Shown here: piece by piece, positions 54,757 to 64,000 of the stretch | How the letters are laid out: the number at the start of each line of letters is the position of its first letter | How positions within the stretch are numbered: position 1 is the first letter of the stretch | NCBI RefSeq assembly: GCF_003050925.1 | Contig: NZ_QAOV01000004.1 | Span: 310,001 to 374,000 of the forward strand | Reading direction: 5' to 3' | Length of the DNA: 64,000 nt | Source: Pseudomonas sp. GV085 | GTDB lineage: Bacteria > Pseudomonadota > Gammaproteobacteria > Pseudomonadales > Pseudomonadaceae | The notes under the pieces: model-generated | The model's input: only the letters and a program-made list of their open reading frames with translations | Told to the model about the DNA's origin: nothing | Database searches by the model: none | Program-made: the position numbers and the translations under genes

Positions 54757-54771
54757 GGGCGATTATCGAAC
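54757..54771 (-). promoter_or_regulatory. PcaR-type operator upstream of the porin gene
   Basis: On the minus strand this reads GTTCGATAATCGCCC, identical over 15 bases to the box before pcaR at 42333-42347. It is 210 bp upstream of the porin start codon. The second half-site is weak. It links the porin with PcaR control. Confidence 0.75.
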
Positions 54772-54774
54772 GGC

Positions 54775-54852
54775 AAAAGATCGCAGCCTTCGGCAGCTCC
54801 TACAAGGGAACGCGAATTTCCGCGTAGGAGCTGCCGAAGGCTGCGATCTTTT
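54775..54852. repeat. Paired AAAAGATCGCAGCC REP-type inverted repeat
   Basis: AAAAGATCGCAGCCTTCGGC with AGCTCCTAC and the reverse complement, about 20 bp apart, lying next to the PcaR-like box and upstream of the porin gene, behind the efflux operon terminator. Confidence 0.9.
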
Positions 54853-54868
54853 GATTTTAGGCAACAAA

Positions 54869-54896
54869 AAGCCCACCAATCGGTGGGCTTCGTGTT
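54869..54896 (-). terminator. Terminator of the efflux operon
   Basis: AAGCCCACC (54869-54877), loop AATC, GGTGGGCTT (54882-54890). On the minus strand it follows the outer membrane channel gene by about 20 bp and ends in TTTTTG. Confidence 0.85.
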
Positions 54897-54908
54897 TTCA
54901 CAGCACTA

Positions 54909-56369
54909 TCAGAAGTACTTCATCTTCGGCGCTTCTTCTTTCAACGGCTCGTTCTTCGCCGTCTGTTCGTTCCAGCCACCACCCAGGGCCTTGTACAGGT
55001 TGACCTGGCTGACCAGCTGCGCCAGGCGATCGGTGATCAACACCTGCTGCGCACTGAACAGCTGACGCTGGGCATCGAGGAAGGTCAGGTTGCTGTCGAC
55101 ACCGATGAGGTAACGACGCTCGGCCAGGCGGTAGTAGACCTGGTTGGCACTGACGAAATCTTTCTGTGCCTGCAACTGCTGGACATAGGTCTGGCGCGCG
55201 GCCAGGCCGTCGGCGACTTCCTGGAAGGCCGTTTGAATGGACTTCTCGTAGTTCGCCACGCCGATGTCTTTCTGGATTTTCGATAAGTCCAGACTGGCGC
55301 GCAGGCTGCCGGCGTTGAAGATCGGCAGATTGATCTGCGGCTGGAACAGCCAGGTGCCCGAACCACCCTTGAACAGGCCTGACAGGTCCGTGCTCAAGGT
55401 GCCGGCATTGGCCGTGAGGCTGATGCTCGGGAAGAACGCAGCCCGCGCCGCGCCGATGTTGGCGTTGGCGGCCTTCAGGTTGTACTCGGCCTGAAGGATG
55501 TCCGGACGACGTTGCAGCAAGTCCGACGGCAGGCCGGGCGGCACGTCGCTCAGCAGGTCGTCGTCAAGTGGTTTGGCCGCTTGCAGGTTGGCCGGGATAC
55601 CGGTGCCGAGCAGCAGCACCAGGCTGTTCTCGTCCTGGGCGACCTGACGGGTGTACTTGGCCAGTTGCGCCCGGGCGTTTTCCACCGAGGTGCGCGACTG
55701 TGCCAGGTCCAGGGCCGAGGCGACCCCGACTTCGTTGCTGCGAGCGGTGAGCTTATAGCTCTCCTCGAAGGTGGCCAGGGTGTCCTGGGTCAGCTTGTAC
55801 AGTTCCTTGTCCGCCTGCCAGGTCAGGTAGGCGTTGGCCACACTGGCCACCAGGCTGATCTGCGTGCTGCGGCGACCTTCTTCAGTGGCGAAGTACTTCT
55901 GCAACGCTTCTTCGTTCAGGCTGCGGACCCGACCGAACAGGTCGAGTTCGTAGGCGCTGACCCCGACCGTGGCCGAGTTGGAACTGACGATGCCGGTCTG
56001 GCCGGTCTGCGAAGCGTCAGCCGGAACGCGCTGACGGCTGCCGGTGCCGTTGGCCGAGACGGCCGGGAACAGATCGGCACGGGAGATGCGGTATTGAGCC
56101 GCAAACGCGTCGATGTTCAGGGCTGCGACACGCAGGTCACGGTTGTTTTCCAGGGCAACCTGAATCAGCTGTTGCAGCGCCGGATCATGGAAAAACTGCT
56201 TCCAGCCTTGCTCGGCAGCCGCTTGCGCCGGTGCCTGGGCCGGCGAGTACGCCGGGCCCTGCGGGTATTGGCCCGCCACCGGCGCTTCGGGCTGCTGATA
56301 ATCAGGTATCAGCGAGCAGCCACCGAGCACGAAGGCGGCGACTGCCAGGGAGAGTAGCGACTTGCTCAT
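54909..56369 (-). CDS. Outer membrane efflux channel lipoprotein (OprM/TtgC/EmhC type)
   Basis: 486 residues. Lipobox LGGC (Cys18), then [13 protein letters not shown] typical of OprM-type channels. Two internal OEP repeats follow, with [26 protein letters not shown] and the later [17 protein letters not shown] as counterparts. It forms the trimeric outer membrane duct. It starts one base inside the RND pump gene stop (TAATG). The name could be emhC, ttgC or oprM depending on the species. Confidence 0.93.
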   Translation of the reverse strand: MSKSLLSLAVAAFVLGGCSLIPDYQQPEAPVAGQYPQGPAYSPAQAPAQAAAEQGWKQFFHDPALQQLIQVALENNRDLRVAALNIDAFAAQYRISRADLFPAVSANGTGSRQRVPADASQTGQTGIVSSNSATVGVSAYELDLFGRVRSLNEEALQKYFATEEGRRSTQISLVASVANAYLTWQADKELYKLTQDTLATFEESYKLTARSNEVGVASALDLAQSRTSVENARAQLAKYTRQVAQDENSLVLLLGTGIPANLQAAKPLDDDLLSDVPPGLPSDLLQRRPDILQAEYNLKAANANIGAARAAFFPSISLTANAGTLSTDLSGLFKGGSGTWLFQPQINLPIFNAGSLRASLDLSKIQKDIGVANYEKSIQTAFQEVADGLAARQTYVQQLQAQKDFVSANQVYYRLAERRYLIGVDSNLTFLDAQRQLFSAQQVLITDRLAQLVSQVNLYKALGGGWNEQTAKNEPLKEEAPKMKYF

Positions 56370-59300
56370 TAGCCAGCCTCTTGAGGAGTTTCAATGGCGT
56401 CATCCTGGTCGGCGATTTTACGCTGGCCTATGGACGACACGGTGACGAAGAACAGCGGGACCCAGAAAATCGCCAGCACAGTGGCCGTGATCATACCGCC
56501 AATCACACCGGTGCCGATTGCATGCTGGCTACCGGAGCCCGCGCCGGTGGATATCGCCAGTGGTACCACACCCAGAACGAAGGCGAGCGAGGTCATGATG
56601 ATCGGTCGCAGACGCATGCGACTGGCTTCGATTGCCGCATCGCGCAGGCTACGCCCTTGTTCGTGCAGCTCCTTGGCAAATTCGACAATCAGGATGGCGT
56701 TTTTTGCCGCCAGACCGATAGTCGTCAACAGACCTACCTGGAAGTACACGTCGTTGGACAAACCGCGCAGGCTGGTGGCCATCAATGCACCGATGATCCC
56801 CAGCGGCACCACCAACATCACCGCGATCGGAATCGACCAGCTTTCATACAACGCCGCCAGGCACAGGAACACCATCAGCAGCGACAGGGCATACAGCGCT
56901 GGTGCTTGCGAACCGGACAGACGTTCTTCGTACGACAGGCCGGTCCAGGAAATACCGACACCCGCCGGCAGTTTCTTGGCAATGGCTTCGACTTCGGCCA
57001 TGGCTTCACCGGTGGAATAGCCTGGCGCCGGGGCACCGAGGATTTCCATCGCTTCCACGCCGTTGTAACGGGCCAGTTTCGGCGAGCCGTAGATCCACTC
57101 GCCCTTGGCGAACGCCGAGAACGGAACCATGGTGCCGACGCGATTGCGCACGTACCACTTCTGCAGGTCTTCAGGGCCCATTCGAGCGCCTGGCTGGCCT
57201 TGCACGTACACCTTTTTCACCCGACCACGGTCGATGAAGTCGTTGACGTAGCTACTGCCCAAGGCAATCGACAGGGTGTTGTTGATGTCGGCGATGGTAA
57301 TGCCCAGGGCACTGGCCTTCTCGTCATCGATTTCCAGCTGGTATTGCGGTTCGTCGTTCAGGCCGTTCGGTCGCACCTGAGCCAGAATCTTGCTTTGTGC
57401 GGCCATACCGAGGAACTGGTTACGCGCGGCCATCAGTTTTTCGTGGCCGATACCGGCGCGGTCCTGCAGGAACACGTCGAAACCGGTGGCGTTACCCAGT
57501 TCCAGTACCGCCGGTGGCGCGAAGGCGAACACCATGGCATCGCGGAAGGTGAAGAAGTGCTGCTGGGCACGGGCCGCCACCTTGAACACGTTGTTGTCGG
57601 CGTTACGCTCATCCCACGGTCTGAGCATGATGAACGCCATGCCCGAACTCTGGCCACGGCCGGCGAAGTTGAAGCCGGTCACGGTAAACACCGAGTTCAC
57701 CGCATCGCCTTCGCCGCCATCCTTGCCCGGACGCAGCAGGAATTCACGCATTTCGTCCACGACCACCTGGGTACGCTGGGATGTCGAACCGGCCGGGGTT
57801 TGCACCTGGGCGAACAGGACACCCTGGTCCTCTTCAGGCAGGAACGCCGTTGGAATACGGGTGAACAGCCAGATCATGCCGACGACGATGATCAGGTAGG
57901 CCAGCAGGTACGGGGCCTTTTGCGCAAGCATGTTGCCCACGCCACGCTCGTAGCTGCGTACGCCGCGGTCGAAGTTGCGGTTGAACCAGCCAAAGAAACC
58001 GCGCTTCGGTACGCCGTGCTCGCCTTTGCGGATCGGCTTGAGCATGGTCGCGCAAAGCGCCGGGGTGAAGATCAGCGCAACCAGAACCGACAGGGCCATG
58101 GCCGAGACGATGGTGATCGAGAACTGCTTGTAGATCACACCGGTGGAACCGCTGAAGAACGCCATTGGCAGCAGCACCGCCGACAGCACCAGGGCGATAC
58201 CGACCAGTGCGCCCTGGATCTGGCCCATGGATTTCTTGGTGGCTTCCTTGGGTGACAGGCCTTCTTCGCTCATCACCCGTTCGACGTTTTCCACCACGAC
58301 GATGGCGTCGTCCACCAGCAAGCCGATGGCCAGCACCATACCGAACATGGTCAGGGTGTTGATGCTGAAACCGGCTGCCGCGAGGATCCCGAACGTACCG
58401 AGCAATACCACCGGCACGGTCATCGTGGTGATGATGGTGGCACGGAAGTTCTGCAGGAACAGGAACATCACCAGGAACACCAGGGCGACCGCTTCGACCA
58501 GGGTGTGAACCACGCCCTTGATCGATTCCGTTACTACCGGCGTGGTGTCATACGGGAACACCACTTCCATCCCTTGCGGGAAGAACGGTTTGAGGCTGTC
58601 GATGGTCGTGCGCAGGGCTTTGGCGGTATCCAGAGCGTTGGCACCGGTGGCCAGTTTCACCGCCAGACCGGAAGCCGGGGCGCCGTTGAACTGGGCGTTG
58701 ATGCTGTAGTTCTCACCCCCCAGACCGACTTCGGCAACATCTTTCAAGCGAACCTGGGAACCGTCCTTGTTGACCTTGAGCAGGATCTTGTCGAATTGCT
58801 CCGCGGTCTGCAGGCGGGTCTTGCCGATGATCGTCGCGTTCAACTGGGTGCCGGGCAGGGCCGGCAGGCCGCCGAGCTGGCCGGACGACACCTGGACGTT
58901 TTGCGCAGCGATGGCGGTTCTGACGTCGATCGGCGTCAGGTTGTAGTTGTTCAACTTGGCCGGGTCGAGCCAGATACGCATGGCGTACTGGGAACCGAAC
59001 ACCTGGAAGTCGCCGACACCGGCGGTCCGCGAGATCGGGTCCTGCATGTTCGACACGATGTAGTTGGACAGGTCGTCCTTGGTCATGCTGCCGTCACGCG
59101 ACACCACGCCGATCACCAACAGGAAGTTCTTCACCGCCTTGGTGACGCGGATACCCTGCTGTTGCACTTCTTGCGGCAGCAGTGGGGTGGCCAGGTTCAG
59201 CTTGTTCTGGACCTGAACCTGCGCGGTATCGGAGTTGGTGCCTTGCTCGAAGGTCGCGGTAATGGTCATGGTGCCGTCGGAGTTACTTTCCGACGAGACA

Positions 59301-59530
59301 TAACGCAGGTGGTCGATACCGTTGAGCTGTTGCTCGATCACCTGAACCACGGTGTCCTGTACCGTTTGCGCCGAAGCACCCGGGTAGGCCACGGAGATGG
59401 CGATCGCTGGAGGCGCAATGCTCGGGTACTGGTTGATCGGCAGTCTGAGGATCGATAGTGCCCCGACCAACATGATCACCAAGGCAATTACCCAGGCGAA
59501 AATCGGACGGTCGATAAAAAATTTCGACAT
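56369..59530 (-). CDS. RND efflux pump (MexB/TtgB/EmhB type)
   Basis: 1053 residues, the standard HAE1-RND length. 12 helices with two periplasmic loops. The proton-relay aspartates are D407-D408 in [14 protein letters not shown], and [17 protein letters not shown] holds the conserved lysine in helix 10. [11 protein letters not shown] at the N terminus is typical. It exports solvents, antibiotics and dyes by proton antiport. The middle gene of the operon. Confidence 0.95.
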   Translation of the reverse strand: MSKFFIDRPIFAWVIALVIMLVGALSILRLPINQYPSIAPPAIAISVAYPGASAQTVQDTVVQVIEQQLNGIDHLRYVSSESNSDGTMTITATFEQGTNSDTAQVQVQNKLNLATPLLPQEVQQQGIRVTKAVKNFLLVIGVVSRDGSMTKDDLSNYIVSNMQDPISRTAGVGDFQVFGSQYAMRIWLDPAKLNNYNLTPIDVRTAIAAQNVQVSSGQLGGLPALPGTQLNATIIGKTRLQTAEQFDKILLKVNKDGSQVRLKDVAEVGLGGENYSINAQFNGAPASGLAVKLATGANALDTAKALRTTIDSLKPFFPQGMEVVFPYDTTPVVTESIKGVVHTLVEAVALVFLVMFLFLQNFRATIITTMTVPVVLLGTFGILAAAGFSINTLTMFGMVLAIGLLVDDAIVVVENVERVMSEEGLSPKEATKKSMGQIQGALVGIALVLSAVLLPMAFFSGSTGVIYKQFSITIVSAMALSVLVALIFTPALCATMLKPIRKGEHGVPKRGFFGWFNRNFDRGVRSYERGVGNMLAQKAPYLLAYLIIVVGMIWLFTRIPTAFLPEEDQGVLFAQVQTPAGSTSQRTQVVVDEMREFLLRPGKDGGEGDAVNSVFTVTGFNFAGRGQSSGMAFIMLRPWDERNADNNVFKVAARAQQHFFTFRDAMVFAFAPPAVLELGNATGFDVFLQDRAGIGHEKLMAARNQFLGMAAQSKILAQVRPNGLNDEPQYQLEIDDEKASALGITIADINNTLSIALGSSYVNDFIDRGRVKKVYVQGQPGARMGPEDLQKWYVRNRVGTMVPFSAFAKGEWIYGSPKLARYNGVEAMEILGAPAPGYSTGEAMAEVEAIAKKLPAGVGISWTGLSYEERLSGSQAPALYALSLLMVFLCLAALYESWSIPIAVMLVVPLGIIGALMATSLRGLSNDVYFQVGLLTTIGLAAKNAILIVEFAKELHEQGRSLRDAAIEASRMRLRPIIMTSLAFVLGVVPLAISTGAGSGSQHAIGTGVIGGMITATVLAIFWVPLFFVTVSSIGQRKIADQDDAIETPQEAG

Positions 59531-59533
59531 GGT

Positions 59534-60691
59534 TTACTCCCCTTCGCCGCCGGAGGCTTTATCAGCTACCTGGGCGGGGGCCGGGTTCCTTACGGCTACG
59601 TTGGTCGCTTCACTGGTCTTGACTTCGATGCCAGGTTTGACGAATTGCAGACCTTCGGTAATCAGGCGATCGCCGGCCTTCAGGCCATCTTCGATCAGCC
59701 ATTGGTTACCGACAGTGCGGTTGGCCTTGAGTTGACGCAGTTCGACCTTGTTGTCCGGGCCGACGACCAGAGCGGTCGGGGTGCCTTTGAGGTCACGAGT
59801 CACGCCTTGCTGCGGGGCCAGGATCGCCGCGCTGTTCACTCCGGTCAGCAATTTGGCGTGCACGAACATGCCTGGCAGAAGGGTGTGATCAGGGTTCGGG
59901 AAAATCGCGCGCAGGGTGACGGAGCCGGTGGTCTGGTCAACCGAGATTTCGGAGAACTCCAGCTTGCCATCCAGCTTGTACTCGCTGCCGTCTTCGAGGG
60001 TCAGCTTGACCGAGGCTGCGTTATCGCCAGCCTTTTGCAGGCGACCGCTTTCCAGCTCACGGCGCAGTTGCAACAGCTCGACCGAGGACTGCGTCACGTC
60101 GACGTAGATCGGGTCGATTTGCTGAATCACCGCCATCGCATCGACCTGAGCATTGCTCACCAGTGCGCCTTCGGTCACCGAGGAGCGGCCGATGCGGCCG
60201 GTCAGCGGGGCATTGACCTTGGTGTAGCGCACATTGATCTGGGCAGTTTGCAGTGCGGCTTCCGATTGCAGGCGGTTGGCCAAGGCGGTGTCGTATTCCT
60301 GACGGCTTACCGCTTGTTCGTCGACCAGTTGCTTGTAGCGGTCGGAAATCGATTTGGTCGAACGCAGGTTGGCTTCGGCGCTGGCGAGCGTGGCTTCATA
60401 GATTGACGGATCGATCTGATAGAGCTGCTGGCCGGCCTTGACGTCGCTACCCTCCTTGAACAAGCGCTTGAGAATGATGCCGTTGACCTGAGGACGGACT
60501 TCGGCAATGCGGTACGCACTGGTCCGACCAGGCAGATCGGACGTCAGGGTGAAAGCTTGCGGTTGCAGAGTCACGACGCCGACCTGAGGCGGTGGGGCGG
60601 CCGGTGCTGCCTCTTCCTTTTTGCATCCGCTGAGCAGCGATGCCAGGGCGACGGCGGCGACCAGAGCGGTAACAGCTGGCTTGAATTGCAT
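59534..60691 (-). CDS. RND periplasmic adaptor lipoprotein (MexA/TtgA/EmhA type)
   Basis: 385 residues. Lipobox LLSGC (Cys23). Lipoyl, alpha-hairpin and beta-barrel parts are visible (VRPQVNGIILKRLFKEGSDVKAGQQLYQID, then the hairpin ATLASAEANLRSTKSISDRY, then VNAPLTGRIGRSSVTEGALV). It joins the pump to the channel. It is first in the operon, 3 bp from the pump gene, with the operator upstream. Confidence 0.95.
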   Translation of the reverse strand: MQFKPAVTALVAAVALASLLSGCKKEEAAPAAPPPQVGVVTLQPQAFTLTSDLPGRTSAYRIAEVRPQVNGIILKRLFKEGSDVKAGQQLYQIDPSIYEATLASAEANLRSTKSISDRYKQLVDEQAVSRQEYDTALANRLQSEAALQTAQINVRYTKVNAPLTGRIGRSSVTEGALVSNAQVDAMAVIQQIDPIYVDVTQSSVELLQLRRELESGRLQKAGDNAASVKLTLEDGSEYKLDGKLEFSEISVDQTTGSVTLRAIFPNPDHTLLPGMFVHAKLLTGVNSAAILAPQQGVTRDLKGTPTALVVGPDNKVELRQLKANRTVGNQWLIEDGLKAGDRLITEGLQFVKPGIEVKTSEATNVAVRNPAPAQVADKASGGEGE

Positions 60692-60782
60692 GAAAATCCT
60701 CGGGTCAGGCGCGCAAGGAGCGCACTAGAAAGGTGGAAGGTTGAAAAATGGTTACCGAGTGGATAAGTAGCTTGCTAATGAA

Positions 60783-60812
60783 TATACTTACGTACATGGC
60801 TGTTTGTAAATA
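60783..60812. promoter_or_regulatory. TtgR-like operator in the efflux intergenic region
   Basis: TATACTTACGTACATGGCTG with TTTGTAAATA. Read on the minus strand it starts TATTTACAAACAGCCATG, which closely resembles the TtgR/EmhR operator of P. putida (TATTTACAAACAACCATG). It lies 92 bp upstream of the adaptor start and 146 bp before the repressor gene. Repression from one shared site is the expected model. Confidence 0.78.
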
Positions 60813-60957
60813 CCCAGGCTGCGTATCAACGTCGTTACACAAGCCGTTGAACGGTTGGAAATGCAGGCTGGGGACGCCCCCCCAGAACGTTCGCCCCACT
60901 TTTTATTCAGCTGATATTCAGACATCGCTGAAGCACCCCGATTGAGGTTGTACTGCC

Positions 60958-61590
60958 ATGGTCCGTCGTACCAAAGAGGAAGCTCAGGAAACCCGCGCAC
61001 AAATTCTCGAGGCGGCCGAAAAGGCCTTTTTCGAGCGAGGCGTGGCGCGCACGACCCTGGCGGACATCGCGACCCTGGCCGGTGTCACTCGAGGGGCCAT
61101 TTACTGGCACTTCAGCAACAAGGCGGACCTGGTGCAGGCCATGCTCGACACCTTGCATGAGCCGCTGGAAGAAATGGCCAAGGCCAGCGAGAGCGAAGAC
61201 GAACTCGATCCCCTGGGCTGCATGCGCAAACTGTTGATTCATTTGTTTCATCAAATTGCGCTGGACCCGAAAACCCGCCGCATCAATGAGATTCTTTTTC
61301 ATAAGTGTGAATTCACCGATGAAATGTGCGACCTGCGCCAACAACGGGTGTCAGCCAGCCTCGAATGCAATGTGCGGATCGGCCTGGCCCTGAGTAATGC
61401 GGTGAATCGCGGCCAGTTGCCGGAAAACCTCGACACCGCCCGCGCCGCCATCAGCTTGCACGCTTTTATTGATGGCATCCTGTACCAGTGGTTGCTGGCC
61501 CCGGACAGTTTTCAATTGCACGCCGAAGCCGAGCGTTGGGTCGACACCGGGCTGGATCTGTTGCGCTTCAGCCCCAGCCTGCGTAAATAA
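60958..61590 (+). CDS. TetR-family repressor of the efflux operon (TtgR/EmhR-like)
   Basis: 210 residues. N-terminal helix-turn-helix with [58 protein letters not shown] is almost diagnostic of the TtgR/EmhR/AcrR group. The larger C-terminal part is the ligand-binding domain. It is divergent from the efflux operon, with the TtgR-like operator between them. Binding of drugs or aromatics would relieve repression. Confidence 0.92.
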   Translation: MVRRTKEEAQETRAQILEAAEKAFFERGVARTTLADIATLAGVTRGAIYWHFSNKADLVQAMLDTLHEPLEEMAKASESEDELDPLGCMRKLLIHLFHQIALDPKTRRINEILFHKCEFTDEMCDLRQQRVSASLECNVRIGLALSNAVNRGQLPENLDTARAAISLHAFIDGILYQWLLAPDSFQLHAEAERWVDTGLDLLRFSPSLRK

Positions 61591-61770
61591 AGCAAAATGC
61601 GTAATTGGCGCCTTGTGTGTCAACCATTGAAACCGAAGATGAACAGTTCTTCACGCGCCCTCCGACAATGGGGTGCTTTTATATACTTACACTCGGCAGG
61701 TGGACAGGTAGCAAGCTCAGTAATTTGTAGGAATTTTGTGTCGAGTCTGTGAGAAGGCCACCTATTGCCC

Positions 61771-61872
61771 CTGTAGGAGCGAGCTTGCTCGCGATGGACT
61801 CGATAGCGTCGCGTTTAACCAGTAACCACGCGTTATCGTTAACGACCATCGCGAGCAAGCTCGCTCCTACAG
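61771..61872. repeat. Paired CTGTAGGAGCGAGC REP-type inverted repeat
   Basis: CTGTAGGAGCGAGCTTGCTC with GCGATGG and CCATCGCGAGCAAGCTCGCT with CCTACAG, about 45 bp apart. The most perfect copy of this family in the window. Confidence 0.92.
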
Positions 61873-61901
61873 TGTGGATAGTGTTAACCGTCCAGATAAC
61901 A

Positions 61902-61933
61902 AAAAGCCCCGGCTCTTTCAAGTCGGGGCTTTT
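61902..61933 (-). terminator. Terminator of the ene-reductase gene
   Basis: AAAAGCCCCG (61902-61911) and CGGGGCTTTT (61924-61933), with a 12-base loop; 20 bp beyond the minus-strand stop. The A- and T-tracts make it bidirectional. Confidence 0.88.
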
Positions 61934-61952
61934 GCGTTTCAACGGTTGCTGA

Positions 61953-63002
61953 TTACAGCGTCGGGTAGTCGATGTAACCGGCCGGGCCCTTGGCGTAGAA
62001 CAGTTCCGGGCGCGCGTCGTTCAGCGGCGCGTCAGCCTGCAAACGCGCTGGCAGGTCAGGGTTGGCAATGAAAGGTACGCCGAAGGCGACTGCATCGGCC
62101 TTGCCACTGGCGAGCAACGCGTTGGCGCTGTCCTTGGTGAAACGCTCGTTGGCAATGTAAGGGCCGCCGAAGGCTTCCTTGAGTTGAGGGCCGAGGCTGT
62201 CGGCACCTTCTTTCTCCCGCGAGCAGATGAAGGCGATGCCACGCTTGCCCAGTTCGCGAGCGACGTAGGTGAAGGTTTCGGCCAGGTTGTCGTCGCCCAT
62301 GTCATGCAGGTCGGCGCGTGGCGACAGGTGTACGCCCACACGGCCGGCACCCCAGATTTCGATCGCCGCGTCAGTCACTTCCAGTAGCAGGCGAGCACGG
62401 TTTTCCAGGGCGCCGCCGTAGTTGTCGGTGCGCTGGTTGGTGCTGCTTTGCAGGAACTGGTCGAGCAGGTAACCGTTGGCGGCATGGATTTCCACACCGT
62501 CGAAGCCGGCCGCCTTGGCGTTCTCGGCGCCGACACGGTAAGCGTCGACGATATCGGCGATTTCAGCGGTTTCCAGGGCGCGCGGCACCGGGAAGTCGGC
62601 CAACGGACGAACGAGGCTGACGTGGCCTTTGGGCTGGATGGCACTCGGGGCGACCGGGGCTTCATCGTTCAGGTACAAACCGTGGGAAATGCGACCCACG
62701 TGCCACAGTTGCAGGAAGATCTTGCCGCCCGCGCCATGGATCGCCTTGGTCACGTTGGACCAGCCACGCACCTGATCATTGGACCAGATGCCCGGGGTGT
62801 CCGGGTAGCCGACGCCCATCGGCGTCACCGAGGTGGCCTCGCTGAGGATCAGGCCTGCCGAAGCGCGCTGTACGTAGTACTCGGCCATCAGCGCGTTGGG
62901 TACGCGACCTTCGTCGGCGCGGCAGCGGGTCAGTGGCGCCATGATGATGCGGTTGGCCAACTCGAGGTCGCCCAGTTTGATCGGATCGAAAATAGTCGTC
63001 AT
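61953..63002 (-). CDS. Old yellow enzyme family ene-reductase (XenB-like)
   Basis: 349 residues, FMN-dependent (beta/alpha)8 barrel. IMAPLTRCRADEGRVPNALMAEYY, QLWHVGRISH and GVEIHAANGYLLDQFLQSSTNQRTDNYGG are typical, the last including the His/Asn substrate pair (HAAN). It reduces activated alkenes, nitroaromatics and nitrate esters; close matches by recollection are XenB of P. fluorescens and NemA. Start 63002. It is 21 bp downstream of the MFS gene. Confidence 0.93.
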   Translation of the reverse strand: MTTIFDPIKLGDLELANRIIMAPLTRCRADEGRVPNALMAEYYVQRASAGLILSEATSVTPMGVGYPDTPGIWSNDQVRGWSNVTKAIHGAGGKIFLQLWHVGRISHGLYLNDEAPVAPSAIQPKGHVSLVRPLADFPVPRALETAEIADIVDAYRVGAENAKAAGFDGVEIHAANGYLLDQFLQSSTNQRTDNYGGALENRARLLLEVTDAAIEIWGAGRVGVHLSPRADLHDMGDDNLAETFTYVARELGKRGIAFICSREKEGADSLGPQLKEAFGGPYIANERFTKDSANALLASGKADAVAFGVPFIANPDLPARLQADAPLNDARPELFYAKGPAGYIDYPTL

Positions 63003-63023
63003 TTAGTAGCTCTCTTTTGAAGA

Positions 63024-64000
63024 TCAATTAGTAACGGGAGCCAGATCGGGATTGCCGCTCTGACGGAAAGTAATCAGGGTCACCAGCAGGGCGAGTACCG
63101 CCAGTGCGGCTGCGGCGAGCGGCACGCTGGTCAGGCCGAAGCCGTGTGCGATCACGCTACCGCCGACCCAGGCACCCAGGGCGTTGCCGATGTTGAAAGC
63201 GCCGATATTCAGGGTCGACACCAGGTTCGGTGCGGCGTTGCCGAAGGTCACCACGTTCACTTGCAGCGCCGGTACCGCGGCGAAGCACGCGGTGGCCCAG
63301 AGGAACAGGGTGATTTCGGTCGGGATCAGCGCGACGCTGGTCCAGGTCAGCACGGTGGACACCACGGCCATGGTGATGAACACGCCGATCAGCGTCGCGG
63401 CCATGCCTTTGTCGGCCAGCTTGCCGCCGATGATGTTGCCGACCGTCAGGCCCAGGCCGATGAGCATCAGGGTCCAGGTCACGCCACGGGGCGAGACGCC
63501 GGTGACTTCGCCCAGCAGCGGCGCAATGTAGGTGAACAGGGTGAACACCGAGGCGGCGAACAGCGCGGTCATGCTCAGGGACAGCCAGATACCGCCGCCC
63601 TTGAGTGCGGCCAGTTCGGCGCGCATGTCGAGTTTTTCTTCATCGCGCTTGGCCGGCAGGAAGCGGATCAAACCGATCAGTGCGATCACACCGATCACGG
63701 TCACGGCCCAGAAGGTCGAACGCCAGCCGGCTGCCTGACCGAGGGCGGTGCCCAGCGGTACGCCGAGGACGTTGGCCAGGGTCAGGCCGGTGAACATCAG
63801 GGCCACGGCCGAAGCGCGTTTGTTCGCAGGCACCAGGCCGGCGGCTACGACTGAACCGATACCGAAGAAGGCGCCATGGCACAGGGCGGTGACCACACGG
63901 GCGAACATCAGCACGTTGTAGTCGCCGGCCACTGCGCAGAGCAGGTTGCCGACAATGAAGATGCCCATCAACGCCACCAGGGCGGCCTTGCGCGGCAGTC
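63024..64000 (-). CDS. MFS transporter, DHA1-type (partial)
   Basis: The gene continues past the window end; about 325 residues of the C-terminal part are present. Nine or more hydrophobic helices, with LPRKAALVALMGIFIVGNLLCAVAGDYN and PANKRASAVALMFTGLTLANVLGVPLGTALGQAAGWR, are typical of the drug:H+ antiporter 1 (AraJ/YdhP-like) family. The apparent GTG/ATG start at 63977 is internal. It precedes the ene-reductase by 21 bp and may be co-transcribed with it. Confidence 0.85.
   Translation of the reverse strand, partial: LPRKAALVALMGIFIVGNLLCAVAGDYNVLMFARVVTALCHGAFFGIGSVVAAGLVPANKRASAVALMFTGLTLANVLGVPLGTALGQAAGWRSTFWAVTVIGVIALIGLIRFLPAKRDEEKLDMRAELAALKGGGIWLSLSMTALFAASVFTLFTYIAPLLGEVTGVSPRGVTWTLMLIGLGLTVGNIIGGKLADKGMAATLIGVFITMAVVSTVLTWTSVALIPTEITLFLWATACFAAVPALQVNVVTFGNAAPNLVSTLNIGAFNIGNALGAWVGGSVIAHGFGLTSVPLAAAALAVLALLVTLITFRQSGNPDLAPVTN

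Larger units (their letters stand above)
61591..61952. other. Intergenic region between the TetR gene and the ene-reductase gene
   Basis: No gene is visible. It contains the REP-type pair (61771-61872), the ene-reductase terminator (61902-61933) and an AT-rich stretch TTTTATATACTTACACTC at about 61677-61694 that echoes a TtgR half-site. Nothing else is recognised. Confidence 0.5.

Noticed and set aside
61677..61694. TATATACTTACACTC-like stretch resembling half a TtgR operator behind the TetR gene
   Set aside because: Only one half-site, no symmetrical partner and no gene start nearby that it could control.
1..64000. Prophage, transposon, integron or genomic island boundary
   Set aside because: No integrase, transposase, phage structural gene or tRNA with a flanking direct repeat was found. 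Base composition looks even apart from short intergenic stretches.

Overview
The window is a chromosomal segment of a fluorescent Pseudomonas (P. fluorescens group or close relative). This rests on high GC with Pseudomonas codon use, on close resemblance of many products to Pseudomonas proteins (Pca enzymes, a Ttg/Emh/MexAB-type efflux system, a XenB-like ene-reductase, a BraC-LivHMGF-type transporter, an OprD-family porin), and on REP-type inverted repeats typical of that group. I see no rRNA, tRNA, CRISPR array, prophage or insertion sequence. Almost all the DNA is ordinary core or soft-core chromosome. One partial gene is cut at each end.

Layout. 1-5.7 kb: the tail of an isochorismatase-like hydrolase, a minus-strand run of small genes (SEC-C/His-rich protein, LEA-type lipoprotein, YchJ, an uncharacterised protein), two tandem OmpA-type lipoproteins whose leaders can fold over their ribosome binding sites, a DUF1145 membrane protein overlapping a collagen-like secreted protein, and a CopD-like membrane protein. 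5.7-20.7 kb: DinG helicase, a large exported clan-A glycoside hydrolase, an EstB-like serine hydrolase, an OmpA lipoprotein with an AlgP-like tail, PdxH, a SlyB-like lipoprotein, NhaA, a Cds1-like PLP enzyme, an FAD oxidoreductase, a COG3650-type lipoprotein, a small SecDF-P1-head-like periplasmic protein and an atypical SDR divergent from a LysR regulator. 21.8-26.9 kb: the branched-chain amino acid ABC transporter, braC-livHMGF. 27.2-41.7 kb: DUF2288 protein; a solitary 731-residue tubulin/FtsZ-superfamily protein (the most interesting gene here); a beta-hydroxyacid dehydrogenase; an MHYT-GGDEF-EAL protein; a YkgJ-type cysteine cluster protein; a spinster-type MFS transporter; RapA; several tiny proteins; and a PiT phosphate transporter.

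42.3-54.8 kb is a consolidated protocatechuate (beta-ketoadipate) catabolic locus: pcaR, pcaK, pcaIJ, pcaF, pcaHG, an MFS carrier (pcaT-like), pcaB, pcaD, pcaC and an OprD-family porin. It encodes outer- and inner-membrane uptake, ring cleavage, lactonisation, CoA transfer and thiolysis to succinyl-CoA and acetyl-CoA. Copies of one short operator motif precede pcaR, pcaK, pcaI and, 210 bp upstream, the porin, so all appear to form one PcaR regulon.

54.9-61.6 kb is a complete tripartite RND efflux operon (adaptor, pump, outer membrane channel) with a divergent TetR repressor and a TtgR-like operator between them. The window ends with a XenB-like ene-reductase and a partial MFS transporter. Three families of REP-type inverted repeats punctuate the intergenic spaces, mostly just behind stop codons.
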